NCBI RefSeq assembly: GCF_005862305.2
Contig: NZ_CP054021.1
Location: forward strand, 4,381,501 to 4,445,500
DNA: 64,000 bases
Reading direction: 5' to 3'
DNA from: Rhizobium indicum
GTDB taxonomy: Bacteria > Pseudomonadota > Alphaproteobacteria > Rhizobiales > Rhizobiaceae
Position 1 is the first letter of the stretch; the number at the start of each line of letters is the position of its first letter. The notes under the pieces were generated by a model. That model was not told the DNA's origin. It ran no database searches and saw only the letters and a program-made list of their open reading frames with translations. Below are positions 54,338 through 62,797 of the stretch, one piece after another. Made by a program: the position numbers and the translations under genes.

Positions 54338-54799
54338 ATGACTGTGCCGCTTGCGTGTTACCTAACGACTAACGACCGCGCGACTCTGCAAGAAATTCTT
54401 GATCAGGACCCTCGCGACAACGCCTACAGCCGATTGCTTAAAAGCAAGCTGCTGAAGGCCTCAGTTTGCCCCCCCAGAAGTATGCCCGATGATGCCGTGA
54501 CGATAGGCAGTCGCGTGACGTTCTGCGTCAATGAAGGCGCTGCAAGGACGGCCTTGGTGGTACGGAATGAGAGCCGCGACTTTCCTGTGTATACTGTCTC
54601 CGTGAAATCCATTCTAGGATTGGGGATACTCGGCTTGAGAGCGGGAGCGACGACCAACATAGAAACCGACATCGGTAGCTCACAAAAAATAAATGTCATG
54701 CGGCTCGATTTCCAAGCTCCTGCACTTCATCTCCAGCTCGTCACTGCGGTCATTTCAGAGTTTCCGCGAGGGACCATCCTTCTGCAGCCACGCGATTAA
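54338..54799 (+). CDS. Divergent Rnk/GreA C-terminal-domain-like protein, 153 aa
   Basis: GAGGAG eight bases before MTVPLACYLTTNDRATLQEI. A short helical N-terminus leads to VTIGSRVTFCVNEGAARTAL then VYTVSVKSILGLGILGLRAG, matching the V-x-I/L-G-S-x-V and G-x-G/A-x-L-G-L-x-x-G core of the three neighbours but with more changes. The end (FPRGTILLQPRD) is different. It is the fourth paralogue, the most divergent. Confidence 0.75.
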   Translation: MTVPLACYLTTNDRATLQEILDQDPRDNAYSRLLKSKLLKASVCPPRSMPDDAVTIGSRVTFCVNEGAARTALVVRNESRDFPVYTVSVKSILGLGILGLRAGATTNIETDIGSSQKINVMRLDFQAPALHLQLVTAVISEFPRGTILLQPRD

Positions 54800-54922
54800 G
54801 CTGGCCGAGCGGCGCGTGGGAGTAGATTGTACTAGCCAGATCAACAACTGCGACCTGAACATATAACGCGGTAAGATCGTGCGTCGTGAATCCAACTCCC
54901 GAAGTATCGAGCGATAACCGCG

Positions 54923-55072
54923 TCAGTGGCAGTGATAGTCTCCGGTCTTGTGATCGGTATGGCAGCCATTCTTGTCAAGGCCACCGCCGTGACCGGAAGC
55001 ACTGATTGGAGAAAAAGCGAATACTGCGGCTGCGAGAGCGATTTTTGCAAAAGTCATCGGTTGAGTCTCCAT
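54923..55072 (-). CDS. Small secreted YHYH-like protein, 49 aa
   Basis: Start METQPMTFAKIALAAAVFAF (an inner Met at 55057 is possible). A Sec signal peptide is followed by GHGGGLDKNGCHTDHKTGDY then HCH. The mature part of about 25 residues is the conserved His/Cys calcium- or metal-binding-like motif of short YHYH/excalibur-type proteins. It is isolated at the end of the Hxs operon on the same strand, 193 bp beyond it. Confidence 0.72.
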   Translation of the reverse strand: METQPMTFAKIALAAAVFAFSPISASGHGGGLDKNGCHTDHKTGDYHCH

Positions 55073-55265
55073 TCCTTCTAGGGAAGCACTGACTCGACCA
55101 GAAGTCGAGTTGTTCTCAACCGTTGATACACGCTTATCGAGAGGATGGTAAACGTTGCGCGAGTGGACAAAGATCGAGGTCATCCTCTCCACGCGGATAA
55201 GCAGCAATCCTTGTCAGAAGATCGGACACAATTTGCGTGTACACAATTGCCACCTTGCCAGCTTG

Positions 55266-55973
55266 TCAGTTCTTCGCTGTCACAAACGTCCCGTTGATCC
55301 ACCCCTCGGCGCTCGAGGCTATCGACCTAACGCGCCACCATTTACCCGATCGCTCAAGCACGACCAACTCAGTCCCTTTCGCCATCGTCTCGACCTTCAA
55401 ATAGTCAGGCCCCGGACCTTCGCGCAGATTTAGGTCGGTAGTCGTCAGCGCCCGGTCTTTCAGAATTGGGTCGTCGGTTTCGTCCCCCACCTGCACTGTG
55501 ATCGGTTGATCGAAAATATTAGGCTGCGGAGCAATCTCTCTGGTCTGAAGTGGCGGAGGGGATGCGTCGTTCGGGATGGTAGCGGTCGGTTCCGCGGCCA
55601 CGGCAGCTTTGGGGGTTGCAAGTGCGACTTCCATTGCGCGATCGAAGGCCATCTGAAAGTCCGCATCGATGGAGCGAGTTTCGGTCGAACTGTTCGCCGA
55701 GGAACTTTCCTTAGTCGATGTCGGTGACGAAGCTGCTAGCGCGGAAGCGATCGTGGGGGTGGAAGACTGAGGAAGAGGCGAAGGTTCTGCTAGTTTCGGC
55801 TCTGAGGGAGCTAGCGATGACGAGGGGAAAACACTCTTCGAGTTCGTTGCTTCTGTGTAGGTCGAACCTGAGTACGTCGATGAGCGATGAGGTTTGGCGG
55901 TCGAGTTCGCGATGACGAACGCAGCGACCGTCATCCCCACAATTATCCAAAACCCTTTGTACGATGCGGACAT
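55266..55973 (-). CDS. SH3-domain membrane protein in the Hxs operon, 235 aa
   Basis: Start MSASYKGFWIIVGMTVAAFV, seven bases after the kinase stop. One N-terminal membrane anchor, a long Ser/Pro/Thr-rich linker (residues 30-150), then a C-terminal bacterial SH3 domain (TTTDLNLREGPGPDYLKVET then VLERSGKWWRVRSIASSAEG and WINGTFV). Such domains bind peptidoglycan or peptides. Placed last in the operon, it could connect the kinase branch with the envelope; that is inference. Confidence 0.82.
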   Translation of the reverse strand: MSASYKGFWIIVGMTVAAFVIANSTAKPHRSSTYSGSTYTEATNSKSVFPSSSLAPSEPKLAEPSPLPQSSTPTIASALAASSPTSTKESSSANSSTETRSIDADFQMAFDRAMEVALATPKAAVAAEPTATIPNDASPPPLQTREIAPQPNIFDQPITVQVGDETDDPILKDRALTTTDLNLREGPGPDYLKVETMAKGTELVVLERSGKWWRVRSIASSAEGWINGTFVTAKN

Positions 55974-55980
55974 GACGATC

Positions 55981-57891
55981 CTATCCGATGTCCAGTTCAA
56001 CCTGCTTTAGTCTTGTATAGGCGTCAATCAGTTGCTGTGGCGGCTTGGTCCTCAATGCCTGCGCGGTGTCGGCAAGGTGTTTCAGGTCCGCCGTCGCCTT
56101 GAGCAGATCGCGCTCGATTTCCGCACGCTGCTTAGCAATCTCACTTTTAGCGGCTTGGACAGCCGCAGGGTCCGTCGGGATCGATGCGTTATACACGAAC
56201 TTGCGCTCCACCGTTCTTGCCCAGCCTTCGATTTCGCTAGCCAACGAGGGCCCAAAACCCGGAACACCCGTCACGGACCGCTGCCGCACGTCTAGTGCGC
56301 TTTCGAAACCGTAGGAGGCGAGGGTGGCCTTGCGGCCTGGGCCGACACGCGGGATTTTCGCGCGGTCGATGAGGTGCGCGTCCATGTGCTTGTCTAACTG
56401 TAGCTGCCGCTTCTTTTGCTCAAGCGCAGCCAGCTTTTCTCGTTCCTTGGCGGGCAGGCCGGAGTGCGTCGCTCCCAGCGCGATATAGTGGCTTCGACGG
56501 GCCTCAAACGCCTCCGGTCCGGCCTTCTTGACCCAGTTTTTATGCTGCTCCTCCCAACCGGCCTTTGCCCCATTGAGTTCCGAAGCGAACTTCGTCTTGA
56601 GATCGAGCGACCTCCCTGCGATCACGATAGCGCCGAGCGACAGAGCGATGCCCCAAAACCCGCTGACTTGCGCCATCAGGTAAAGACCGACGCCTACAGC
56701 GATCACGCCTGCTGCGACGGTGGCGTTACGTTCATTCCTTGCTGATTTTCCGGTCTGGGACATGGTCAGACTGGCGAGCGGCCCTATTACCGATTCAGCA
56801 TTCGGCGGGGAGGGCGGAGCGGGCATTGTCTTGATAGCGTTCAGCAACTGCCCGATATCCATGACAGGTGCGGCGGGCGAGAAGTGGGCAGGGAACAGCG
56901 ACCGTCCCATCGTTTTTTCCAGTTTGCACCATGGGCAGGAGCTAAGTTCACGCTTGTAGGCATGGGACTTGTCGACGGTGCAAACAGCCAGGGTGGCTTC
57001 GACGCCTTTCAGGATCGCTGACCAGGACGCGGCCGTTGGGCGACCTCCCGGCTGCCGCGCCGGAGGCATGAACGCTGCCTCTAACGCTTTGCGGACATCT
57101 TCGCCGTAGTCGCCAAGACCCGGCACGAAGGGTGGCGGCTCCATCATCGTTTCGGTTTTGCGAGCGCTGTAGGCAAAGCGGCCAGCCCCGATGGCAGTCT
57201 TGATATCCATGTCGCCCTTACCGAGGTAGCGGCCGGCGAACGGATGTCGACCCAGAAACAGCAGCTGGAAGATCAGCACGGCGAGGCCGAAGTTATCGTG
57301 AATTGGAGTCCGGTCGACCTTGCTGAAGGTCGCCCCCTGGAGTTCGGGGGGAGTGTACTCGGCGACCCCAACCAAGGAGCGATAGGTATTCGGTCCCGAT
57401 CGGTACTGGAATGAATCGCTGTCGATCAGCGTCACCAGCGCCTTGTTGGAAACGAGAATTCCCGAGTGGTTGATGTCACCGATCACGCATCCGGTCGCGT
57501 GGATGCTCGCGACGGCGTTCGCCAGATTGATCGCTGACCTCAACAGGAATTGGGAATCCGCGGTCGGGAACTCCGTTTTCCGGCTGCCAGGGCCGTAGAG
57601 GTCATGGACGCTCTTGAAGCCAGCGACTTTCTTCATCGTGAAGCCGAGGAACTCACCGGACGGTGACTTGAGGGCTTCGATTGGGAAAGCCACGTAGTCC
57701 GAGCGGGTGTGAAGCCGATCGGACACCATGGCGTTGACCTTGTCGCGCCGGTCCTTCGCCTTGCCGGGATTGTAAATCTTGGCGGCGATGTCGGCGGATT
57801 CGACGATGTGATGGACCGCGCCTTCACCTCCCTTGCCGAGCGTGGCCCCTAGTGTCAAACGTCGGCCGTCCGAACAGATCACTGTGGTCAC
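55981..57891 (-). CDS. YegI-like protein kinase with helix-hairpin-helix end, 636 aa
   Basis: The N-terminal kinase domain (residues 12-300) has the ATP loop GKGGEGAVH (19-27), Lys38 in AAKIYNP, a catalytic-loop equivalent VIGDINHSGILVSNK (136-150) and a metal-binding motif LIDSDSFQ (155-162). This atypical GDINH form is the one found in YegI-type kinases. C-x2-C follows near residue 313, then two membrane segments near 395-430 (IAVGVGLYLMAQVSGFWGIA), a coiled coil and a helix-hairpin-helix pair near 545-570 (VTGVPGFGPSLASEIEGW). Start ATG overlaps the phosphatase stop. It probably phosphorylates a partner controlled by the PP2C next to it. Confidence 0.9.
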   Translation of the reverse strand: MTTVICSDGRRLTLGATLGKGGEGAVHHIVESADIAAKIYNPGKAKDRRDKVNAMVSDRLHTRSDYVAFPIEALKSPSGEFLGFTMKKVAGFKSVHDLYGPGSRKTEFPTADSQFLLRSAINLANAVASIHATGCVIGDINHSGILVSNKALVTLIDSDSFQYRSGPNTYRSLVGVAEYTPPELQGATFSKVDRTPIHDNFGLAVLIFQLLFLGRHPFAGRYLGKGDMDIKTAIGAGRFAYSARKTETMMEPPPFVPGLGDYGEDVRKALEAAFMPPARQPGGRPTAASWSAILKGVEATLAVCTVDKSHAYKRELSSCPWCKLEKTMGRSLFPAHFSPAAPVMDIGQLLNAIKTMPAPPSPPNAESVIGPLASLTMSQTGKSARNERNATVAAGVIAVGVGLYLMAQVSGFWGIALSLGAIVIAGRSLDLKTKFASELNGAKAGWEEQHKNWVKKAGPEAFEARRSHYIALGATHSGLPAKEREKLAALEQKKRQLQLDKHMDAHLIDRAKIPRVGPGRKATLASYGFESALDVRQRSVTGVPGFGPSLASEIEGWARTVERKFVYNASIPTDPAAVQAAKSEIAKQRAEIERDLLKATADLKHLADTAQALRTKPPQQLIDAYTRLKQVELDIG

Positions 57892-58658
57892 GTGCGCAGC
57901 CCCAGAATGAGGGACTTGTCGTCATCCGTGCGCTCGCAGACGTTTGCGCTGTCGAGATAGTCCCTGAGTGCGAGCGACAGAGCCTTGTCGACGGTCTCGG
58001 CAACCGAAGACTTCAATGGAGCAAGCATTCGATCGAAAAATGGACCATGAGGGGTCTTCGAAACATGATCGAGTACCATTCGCTCAATGCCGTCGGAGAA
58101 GACCGCGAACTCTGCGACACGGTCTTCGATCGAGATGACCTCCAGGCGTGGTTGCGGGTCGTCCGTCACGAAGGATGTCGTCGATGCATATTCTCCCTGG
58201 TAAGGCCAGGAGGGCACCTCCCATTCGTCGCAACCTTCACGCCTGATCACCGCCGCACCGTCACCGACGTGAATGACAACGGATCGTTCTTCTGCCACCA
58301 ACAGGGCAACCAGGGTCGCGGCGAAATCCCTCGGCCGCGCCTCTGCCGTCTTGGCTTTCTGATTGATCGCTTCGCGGATCGCATCGACCCAATCCCAGAC
58401 GACCTCCTCGTCGAGGTCGTCGAGGGTGGAGCGAATGAGGAAATCGCGGCAAGCCTTGAGGAAGCCGATGCAGACGGTCCGTGATCCAAATTCCGCCAAT
58501 GACGCGCTTCCAGCGCCGTCGGACACGACGGCGGCCATCACCGGACCGTCTTGTGTTAGAAACAGCTTGGCGCAGGCGTAGTCCTGGCACGGCGTAGCCG
58601 TTTTCAAATGAGAGGTGCCGATCGCTCGGGCACCCGCCCAGCGCCATTCTCCATTCAT
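57888..58658 (-). CDS. PP2C-family serine/threonine phosphatase, 256 aa
   Basis: The start is set at [20 protein letters not shown], whose ATG overlaps the VWA stop as ATGA. PP2C motifs: [29 protein letters not shown] (metal-binding Asp-Gly), [20 protein letters not shown] then [21 protein letters not shown] and [10 protein letters not shown] (last metal Asp). All metal positions appear intact. This matches the YegK-type partner of YegI kinases. It is expected to reverse the kinase action or act on the VWA protein. Confidence 0.93.
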   Translation of the reverse strand: MNGEWRWAGARAIGTSHLKTATPCQDYACAKLFLTQDGPVMAAVVSDGAGSASLAEFGSRTVCIGFLKACRDFLIRSTLDDLDEEVVWDWVDAIREAINQKAKTAEARPRDFAATLVALLVAEERSVVIHVGDGAAVIRREGCDEWEVPSWPYQGEYASTTSFVTDDPQPRLEVISIEDRVAEFAVFSDGIERMVLDHVSKTPHGPFFDRMLAPLKSSVAETVDKALSLALRDYLDSANVCERTDDDKSLILGLRT

Positions 58659-59335
58659 GAAATAGAGGCCCATCCGTCGGGAGTCGCCGGGCTCGAGAGT
58701 GGAACCGCGTCACCTGGATTGGATTGGGAGACCGAGCTGAGCGAGCTGGAAAGCCACGAGAATAGATCGCGGAAACGCAGCGCCTTGAGCGCCAGTGGGG
58801 CGCGTGTGCTGATCTGCGCCAGGGTTTCCATGTTCGCGCCTTCGACACCGACTGCGAAGAAGGAGAACGCTTTCTCCTGCTCGCCGGCCTTCACGAGGCT
58901 TGCGGCGTTCTTCCAGGCATCTGTCGGGCCACCGTCGGTAATAAGGAACACCCAGGGACGATAGTAAGAGATGCCGTTTTGACGATACTGGTCCTTGCGC
59001 TCTCGGAGCATCTGCAGGCCCTGTTCGATAGCAGCACCCATCGGTGTGTCGCCTTGGGATGACAGGCTAGGCGCATACCAGTTCTGCACGCTCTGAAAGT
59101 CATTGACGATCGTGACTGGACCGAAGGTGACCAGACCGACTTCGACACGCTTGGCGGCCAAAGCGTCAGCAAAGAGTTCGTCCTTGAACTGAACCAGTCC
59201 ATCGTTCAGCTCACTGATCGGCCGACCGTTCATCGATCCCGACACGTCGAGCAGCAGGAGACAAGGGCAACGCGGTTCCGGGTTGTCTACGAACTCCGCA
59301 CCTTCGAATGGCTGTTGCTCGAACGGATTGCTCAT
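58655..59335 (-). CDS. TerY/YegL-like von Willebrand factor A protein, 226 aa
   Basis: Start [20 protein letters not shown]. The VWA domain has a full MIDAS metal site: [20 protein letters not shown] (D-x-S-x-S), [16 protein letters not shown] (Thr) and [13 protein letters not shown] (Asp). TerY/YegL-type VWA proteins are found with PP2C and kinase genes in tellurium- and phage-resistance related (Ter) systems. It begins 21 bp after the hxsA stop and is coupled to the phosphatase. Role by analogy: metal-dependent scaffold for the triad. Confidence 0.93.
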   Translation of the reverse strand: MSNPFEQQPFEGAEFVDNPEPRCPCLLLLDVSGSMNGRPISELNDGLVQFKDELFADALAAKRVEVGLVTFGPVTIVNDFQSVQNWYAPSLSSQGDTPMGAAIEQGLQMLRERKDQYRQNGISYYRPWVFLITDGGPTDAWKNAASLVKAGEQEKAFSFFAVGVEGANMETLAQISTRAPLALKALRFRDLFSWLSSSLSSVSQSNPGDAVPLSSPATPDGWASIS

Positions 59336-59356
59336 CGGATGTCTCTCTGTTGGGAT

Positions 59357-59971
59357 TTAGTTCGCGGCGATACCAAAGGCGTCCAGCACCTCCGGCGTGA
59401 TGGTTCCTGTCGCCCTCAACCGGTAATCCGTCTGCATGGCGACAAGGGCGGTCTTGCAGGCGGGGCCGACTTTTCCGTCGATCAGTCCCGAGTAGTAGCC
59501 ATAGGCGGTCAGGGCCGTTTGAACCTGCATCACGATGCGGGTGAACTTCTCGCTGTTGCCGGGGAGCGTCTTGAGCGGCGCGGTCAGCGCAGGTGCGCCA
59601 GGAGCGATCGCGTAGGCAGGCGAGGGTGCTGCGGGTACCTGTGGCGGCGCAGGTGGCGGCGTGTAGACAGGCTTTGGCGCGGTATAGGTCGGAGCGGTGT
59701 AGACCGGTGCGGGCGCGCTGTAGCTCGGTGAACTGTAGGATCGATAGCTGTAACCGCCGCCACTGCTGGAACGGTGGCTCGAGTGCGAGCGATGGGAGCT
59801 ATGTGACCTGTGGCCCGCCAGCGTATAGATGTGTTTGAGCTTCAGGCGCTCGAGCACCGACGGCACCGGATTTGGTTTCGAAACAACGTCGCCCCAGATC
59901 ATTGCATCGGCCTTTGACGGCAGAAAGCCCGCCGCGAAAAACGACGGGATAAGAAAAAGTCTTTTCTTCAT
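59357..59971 (-). CDS. hxsA: His-Xaa-Ser repeat protein HxsA, 204 aa
   Basis: Signal peptide MKKRLFLIPSFFAAGFLPSK. Residues 54-70 read HRSHSSHRSHSSHRSSS: five tandem His-Xaa-Ser units, the hallmark of HxsA. A Tyr/Ser/Pro-rich linker follows (70-140), then a C-terminal peptidoglycan-binding domain (TALTAYGYYSGLIDGKVGPA then TITPEVLDAFGI). HxsA is the presumed substrate of the radical-SAM proteins HxsB and HxsC; the modification is unknown. Its ATG overlaps the hxsC stop. Expected location: periplasm, held on the cell wall. Confidence 0.92.
   Translation of the reverse strand: MKKRLFLIPSFFAAGFLPSKADAMIWGDVVSKPNPVPSVLERLKLKHIYTLAGHRSHSSHRSHSSHRSSSGGGYSYRSYSSPSYSAPAPVYTAPTYTAPKPVYTPPPAPPQVPAAPSPAYAIAPGAPALTAPLKTLPGNSEKFTRIVMQVQTALTAYGYYSGLIDGKVGPACKTALVAMQTDYRLRATGTITPEVLDAFGIAAN
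59768..59812 (-). repeat. Five tandem HXS codon triplets in hxsA
   Basis: Encodes HRS-HSS-HRS-HSS-HRS (residues 54-68). DNA on the minus strand alternates two nine-base units, so the array is also a short DNA tandem repeat that may vary between strains. Confidence 0.9.
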
Positions 59972-61056
59972 ATTGGACCCAGCGCAGAGAACCCCTCGTT
60001 GTGACTATACCATTCGAAAAAACCACCACAAGCTGCGCGGCGGTCACACTGAGAGCAAAAATCGAGGTATTTGCGCTTCCAGTCCGAAATGGTTGATGGC
60101 GCGTAAGAGCGGTATGCTGCCGGAACCGAGCAAAGCGGAAAGTTGTAGAGCGAGACGTCAATTCCCCTGGCAACGCTGAGGTCTATCGCGGAGGCGATCG
60201 GCGCGAAGTCAGCGGACGAGTCATAGAACGACTTCTGCCAGTTCATACGTCCATAGCCGATGCGCTCCATCTGCATGAGGGCCCAGACATGCGCAAAGTT
60301 CAGCCTCGTGAACACGAAGTCCGCCAGGTCAGCAAGCCCGGCGACGTTCTGGCGCATCACGACAGTGCGCAGTTCGACCGATGCGCCGCCGCTCATGAGA
60401 ACGCCCAGGCCCTTTGCAAGCTGACGAAACGCACCGGACTTCCCGACGATCTTGTCGTGTGTTGCCTCGTCGGCCGAATATAGAGGCACTCCCCATAGGA
60501 CGCGTTGCGTACCGATCTCTAACATCGCCTCGACATCTGACGGCTGGAAATGCTGGCCGTTCGTCAGAACGTGGAACGTGACGTCGGGTCGTGCCTGGCT
60601 CACGGCCCGCAGCATGTCAAACAGCCTCGACTTATGCAGGAGGGGCTCGCCGCCGGATATCCCGATTACCACTCCCTTGGGCGACAGGAGTGCAGCCTCC
60701 GCAAACTGGCTGAACAGATCGGTATGCTGTTTTTTGGGCGGCTGTGAGCACATGACGCAGAGTTGGTCGCACTGCTCTGTGACAAGGAAGGTATTGTGCT
60801 GCGAGGAGGCCCGTATGAGCCTGTGGGCGCTTGCTTGGCCGGGTAGGGCGAGGATGACGTCTCCATCATAGTCCTCGCCGCCCTCTGGATGTAGCACGAG
60901 TGAGAAGCCATTGAGGTCGTACTCCAGGCGGCCGTTCGATCGATCGATCAGGACGGCATCGTTCTCGGTTGTCGCGCTTGTAGCCGAATGACAAAGCCTG
61001 ACCACGAGCGGCTCTGCCAAGGGTAGCTGATCGATCTCGATCCTGAGGTTTATCAT
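59968..61056 (-). CDS. hxsC: His-Xaa-Ser system radical SAM protein HxsC, 362 aa
   Basis: The start chosen is MINLRIEIDQLPLAEP, whose ATG overlaps the hxsB stop; a start nine bases earlier (MAS) is possible. The radical-SAM cluster motif is TEQCDQLCVMCSQPPKK (C-x3-C-x2-C) near residue 100; VVIGISGGEPLLHKSRLFDM is the SAM-binding GGEP. The C-terminal C-x2-C-x4-C (FCSQCDRRAACGGFFEWY) may bind a further cluster. With HxsB it should modify HxsA by radical chemistry. Confidence 0.92.
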   Translation of the reverse strand: MINLRIEIDQLPLAEPLVVRLCHSATSATTENDAVLIDRSNGRLEYDLNGFSLVLHPEGGEDYDGDVILALPGQASAHRLIRASSQHNTFLVTEQCDQLCVMCSQPPKKQHTDLFSQFAEAALLSPKGVVIGISGGEPLLHKSRLFDMLRAVSQARPDVTFHVLTNGQHFQPSDVEAMLEIGTQRVLWGVPLYSADEATHDKIVGKSGAFRQLAKGLGVLMSGGASVELRTVVMRQNVAGLADLADFVFTRLNFAHVWALMQMERIGYGRMNWQKSFYDSSADFAPIASAIDLSVARGIDVSLYNFPLCSVPAAYRSYAPSTISDWKRKYLDFCSQCDRRAACGGFFEWYSHNEGFSALGPI

Positions 61057-62462
61057 CGATGCCATCTTGCGAGTGCCCGATCGAACTGCGGGGCCCCGGT
61101 CCATATCGCCATGGATTTCCGCACCTTTACGTCTTCGGAATAGATCATCGAGAAGATTTTATCGAAGATGTAGGTATGCCGCTGGCAGAAGTCCGTAAGG
61201 TGCTTGGGCATGTCGATCCGGCCGTACCGTGAAAGGTCATCGACCAGGTCGATTCCACAGAATGCCTGGTAGGGACAGTGCACGCAGTCGGGATGGTAGT
61301 TGTTCAGCGCCTCGGAATTTAAGGTGTCGATAGTCGACCTATCTATCCCGTCGAACACATTACCCATCGAGAGGTCGAACTGACCGAGGCGGGTGACCAT
61401 CCGGGCTTCGTCCGTTGGGTAAACCTTGCCGTCGTAATCGATTACCACGTAGCCGTGGCCGACGATGTTGGGGTTTCTGAGATCGACATGCCCGTTGTGC
61501 CCCGATCGCAGAACCCGCCGCAGACAGTGGACGAAATAGTACTCCTCGACTGCGTACGTGGCTGTCCAGTTGTACTCGACGAGGTTGTCGATGAAGTCGG
61601 AATGGTATGCGTTCCAGGTGGCGGCGGAGGCCGCTGCGTTGTACTTCTTCCGCGCAAATCCATGGAAGTTGATCGGTCTCAGATAGATCGACCGCATCCC
61701 GAGGGACGCATAAGTTTCGATTATGGACCTTGCGGTGGGAGGACGATGCGGGTTTATTGTCGGTAGAGCGGAGACCTTGTCCGGTCCCAGCTGCTCAAGA
61801 GCCCGATGTAGGTTGAATACGAAAGCCTGTGTCCTGTCGCCGGAGAGCGTGCGCTGCCTCTCGTGGGTGAGGATGTCACCGTCGAGTGATGTGCTGACAA
61901 CGACGTCGGAGAGGTGGAAGAACCGCCAAGCATCCTCAGGGATTTCCTGCAGGTTGGTGCAGACGACGAACTCGCAGCTCTCGAATTTCGTCAGACAGAA
62001 CTCTCGGACTTTGGTGAGGACATCCAAGCGTAGGCTGGGCTCTCCGCCTTGAAATTCGATCTTGATTTTTTTAGTTGTGAGGCCGTCCAGGAAACCCAGG
62101 ACGGCGTCGAGGGTTCGGTCATCCCAGTCGAAACCGGGCGTGTTCTCGTTGACCCGTGAAACTTGGCAATAACCGCAGGCAAGGTTGCAGCGGAGCGTGG
62201 GCACCAGGATGACGTAGTCGAGTTCGCCAGGGCTATATAAACGGCTCGCGAAACGATATTCGAAGCCAGCATAGGCGAGGTCACCGACTTCTTCGAAAGC
62301 GTTCCCATTTCGAAGCAGGTAGTTCCGGTCCCGGTCGGTCAACCGATCCAGCGCATAGCGGGTCAGAAAATCATGATCTGATTTGAAGTAAGAGCCGGCC
62401 TCGTCGGCAAACAACAGATCATCATCGGGAGAGGGACGGAAGCGCAGCGGAAAGACAGTCAT
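61053..62462 (-). CDS. hxsB: His-Xaa-Ser system radical SAM maturase HxsB, 469 aa
   Basis: Start MTVFPLRFRPSPDDDLLFAD; the ATG overlaps the hxsD stop. After an N-terminal region, VILVPTLRCNLACGYCQVSR holds the C-x3-C-x2-C cluster motif near residue 92; IEFQGGEPSLRLDVL follows as the GGEP motif. The C-terminal SPASM-like part (HPDCVHCPYQAFCGI, then FCQRHTYIFDKIF) has the cysteines for auxiliary clusters. It closely fits HxsB and would be the main peptide maturase of the operon. Confidence 0.93.
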   Translation of the reverse strand: MTVFPLRFRPSPDDDLLFADEAGSYFKSDHDFLTRYALDRLTDRDRNYLLRNGNAFEEVGDLAYAGFEYRFASRLYSPGELDYVILVPTLRCNLACGYCQVSRVNENTPGFDWDDRTLDAVLGFLDGLTTKKIKIEFQGGEPSLRLDVLTKVREFCLTKFESCEFVVCTNLQEIPEDAWRFFHLSDVVVSTSLDGDILTHERQRTLSGDRTQAFVFNLHRALEQLGPDKVSALPTINPHRPPTARSIIETYASLGMRSIYLRPINFHGFARKKYNAAASAATWNAYHSDFIDNLVEYNWTATYAVEEYYFVHCLRRVLRSGHNGHVDLRNPNIVGHGYVVIDYDGKVYPTDEARMVTRLGQFDLSMGNVFDGIDRSTIDTLNSEALNNYHPDCVHCPYQAFCGIDLVDDLSRYGRIDMPKHLTDFCQRHTYIFDKIFSMIYSEDVKVRKSMAIWTGAPQFDRALARWHR

Positions 62463-62776
62463 CGCCCGGTCACACCGGCGAGCAACGTGTGCCTCAGCGG
62501 CAGGGTCTCGCTGTAAATCTTCTGGCGATACAGGCAGAACATGAACTGCTGTTCGAGGTCCTTGACATTTACGACCTCGCTTCCGGCAACAACTGCGGTG
62601 GCCCCGCTTATCGTCACACCGATGCCGGGATTAAGGTAGCGAAACCGTACCGTCGCGTCGGCGACATACGGCATGAGTTCAGGGGCAATTTCAAATTCCA
62701 GGGGCATGGTACACGTCGGTGCATTTGCAGTTATTGGTTGAAAGTATCGGCCCGAGGATTGGGTAGCAATCGCCAA
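62459..62776 (-). CDS. hxsD: His-Xaa-Ser system protein HxsD, 105 aa
   Basis: TTG start at 62776 (MAIATQSSGRYFQPITANAP); an inner ATG at 62707 (MPLEFEIAPELM) is a serious alternative. The end LEQQFMFCLYRQKIYSETLP then LRHTLLAGV is the HxsD signature. The protein is small and soluble. It is probably a partner for HxsB or HxsC, as small domains are in other peptide-modifying systems, but its role is unproven. It heads the hxsDBCA block, 21 bp after the exported-protein gene. Confidence 0.87.
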   Translation of the reverse strand: MAIATQSSGRYFQPITANAPTCTMPLEFEIAPELMPYVADATVRFRYLNPGIGVTISGATAVVAGSEVVNVKDLEQQFMFCLYRQKIYSETLPLRHTLLAGVTGR

Positions 62777-62797
62777 ATCTTCGGATGGTTATGAGGA

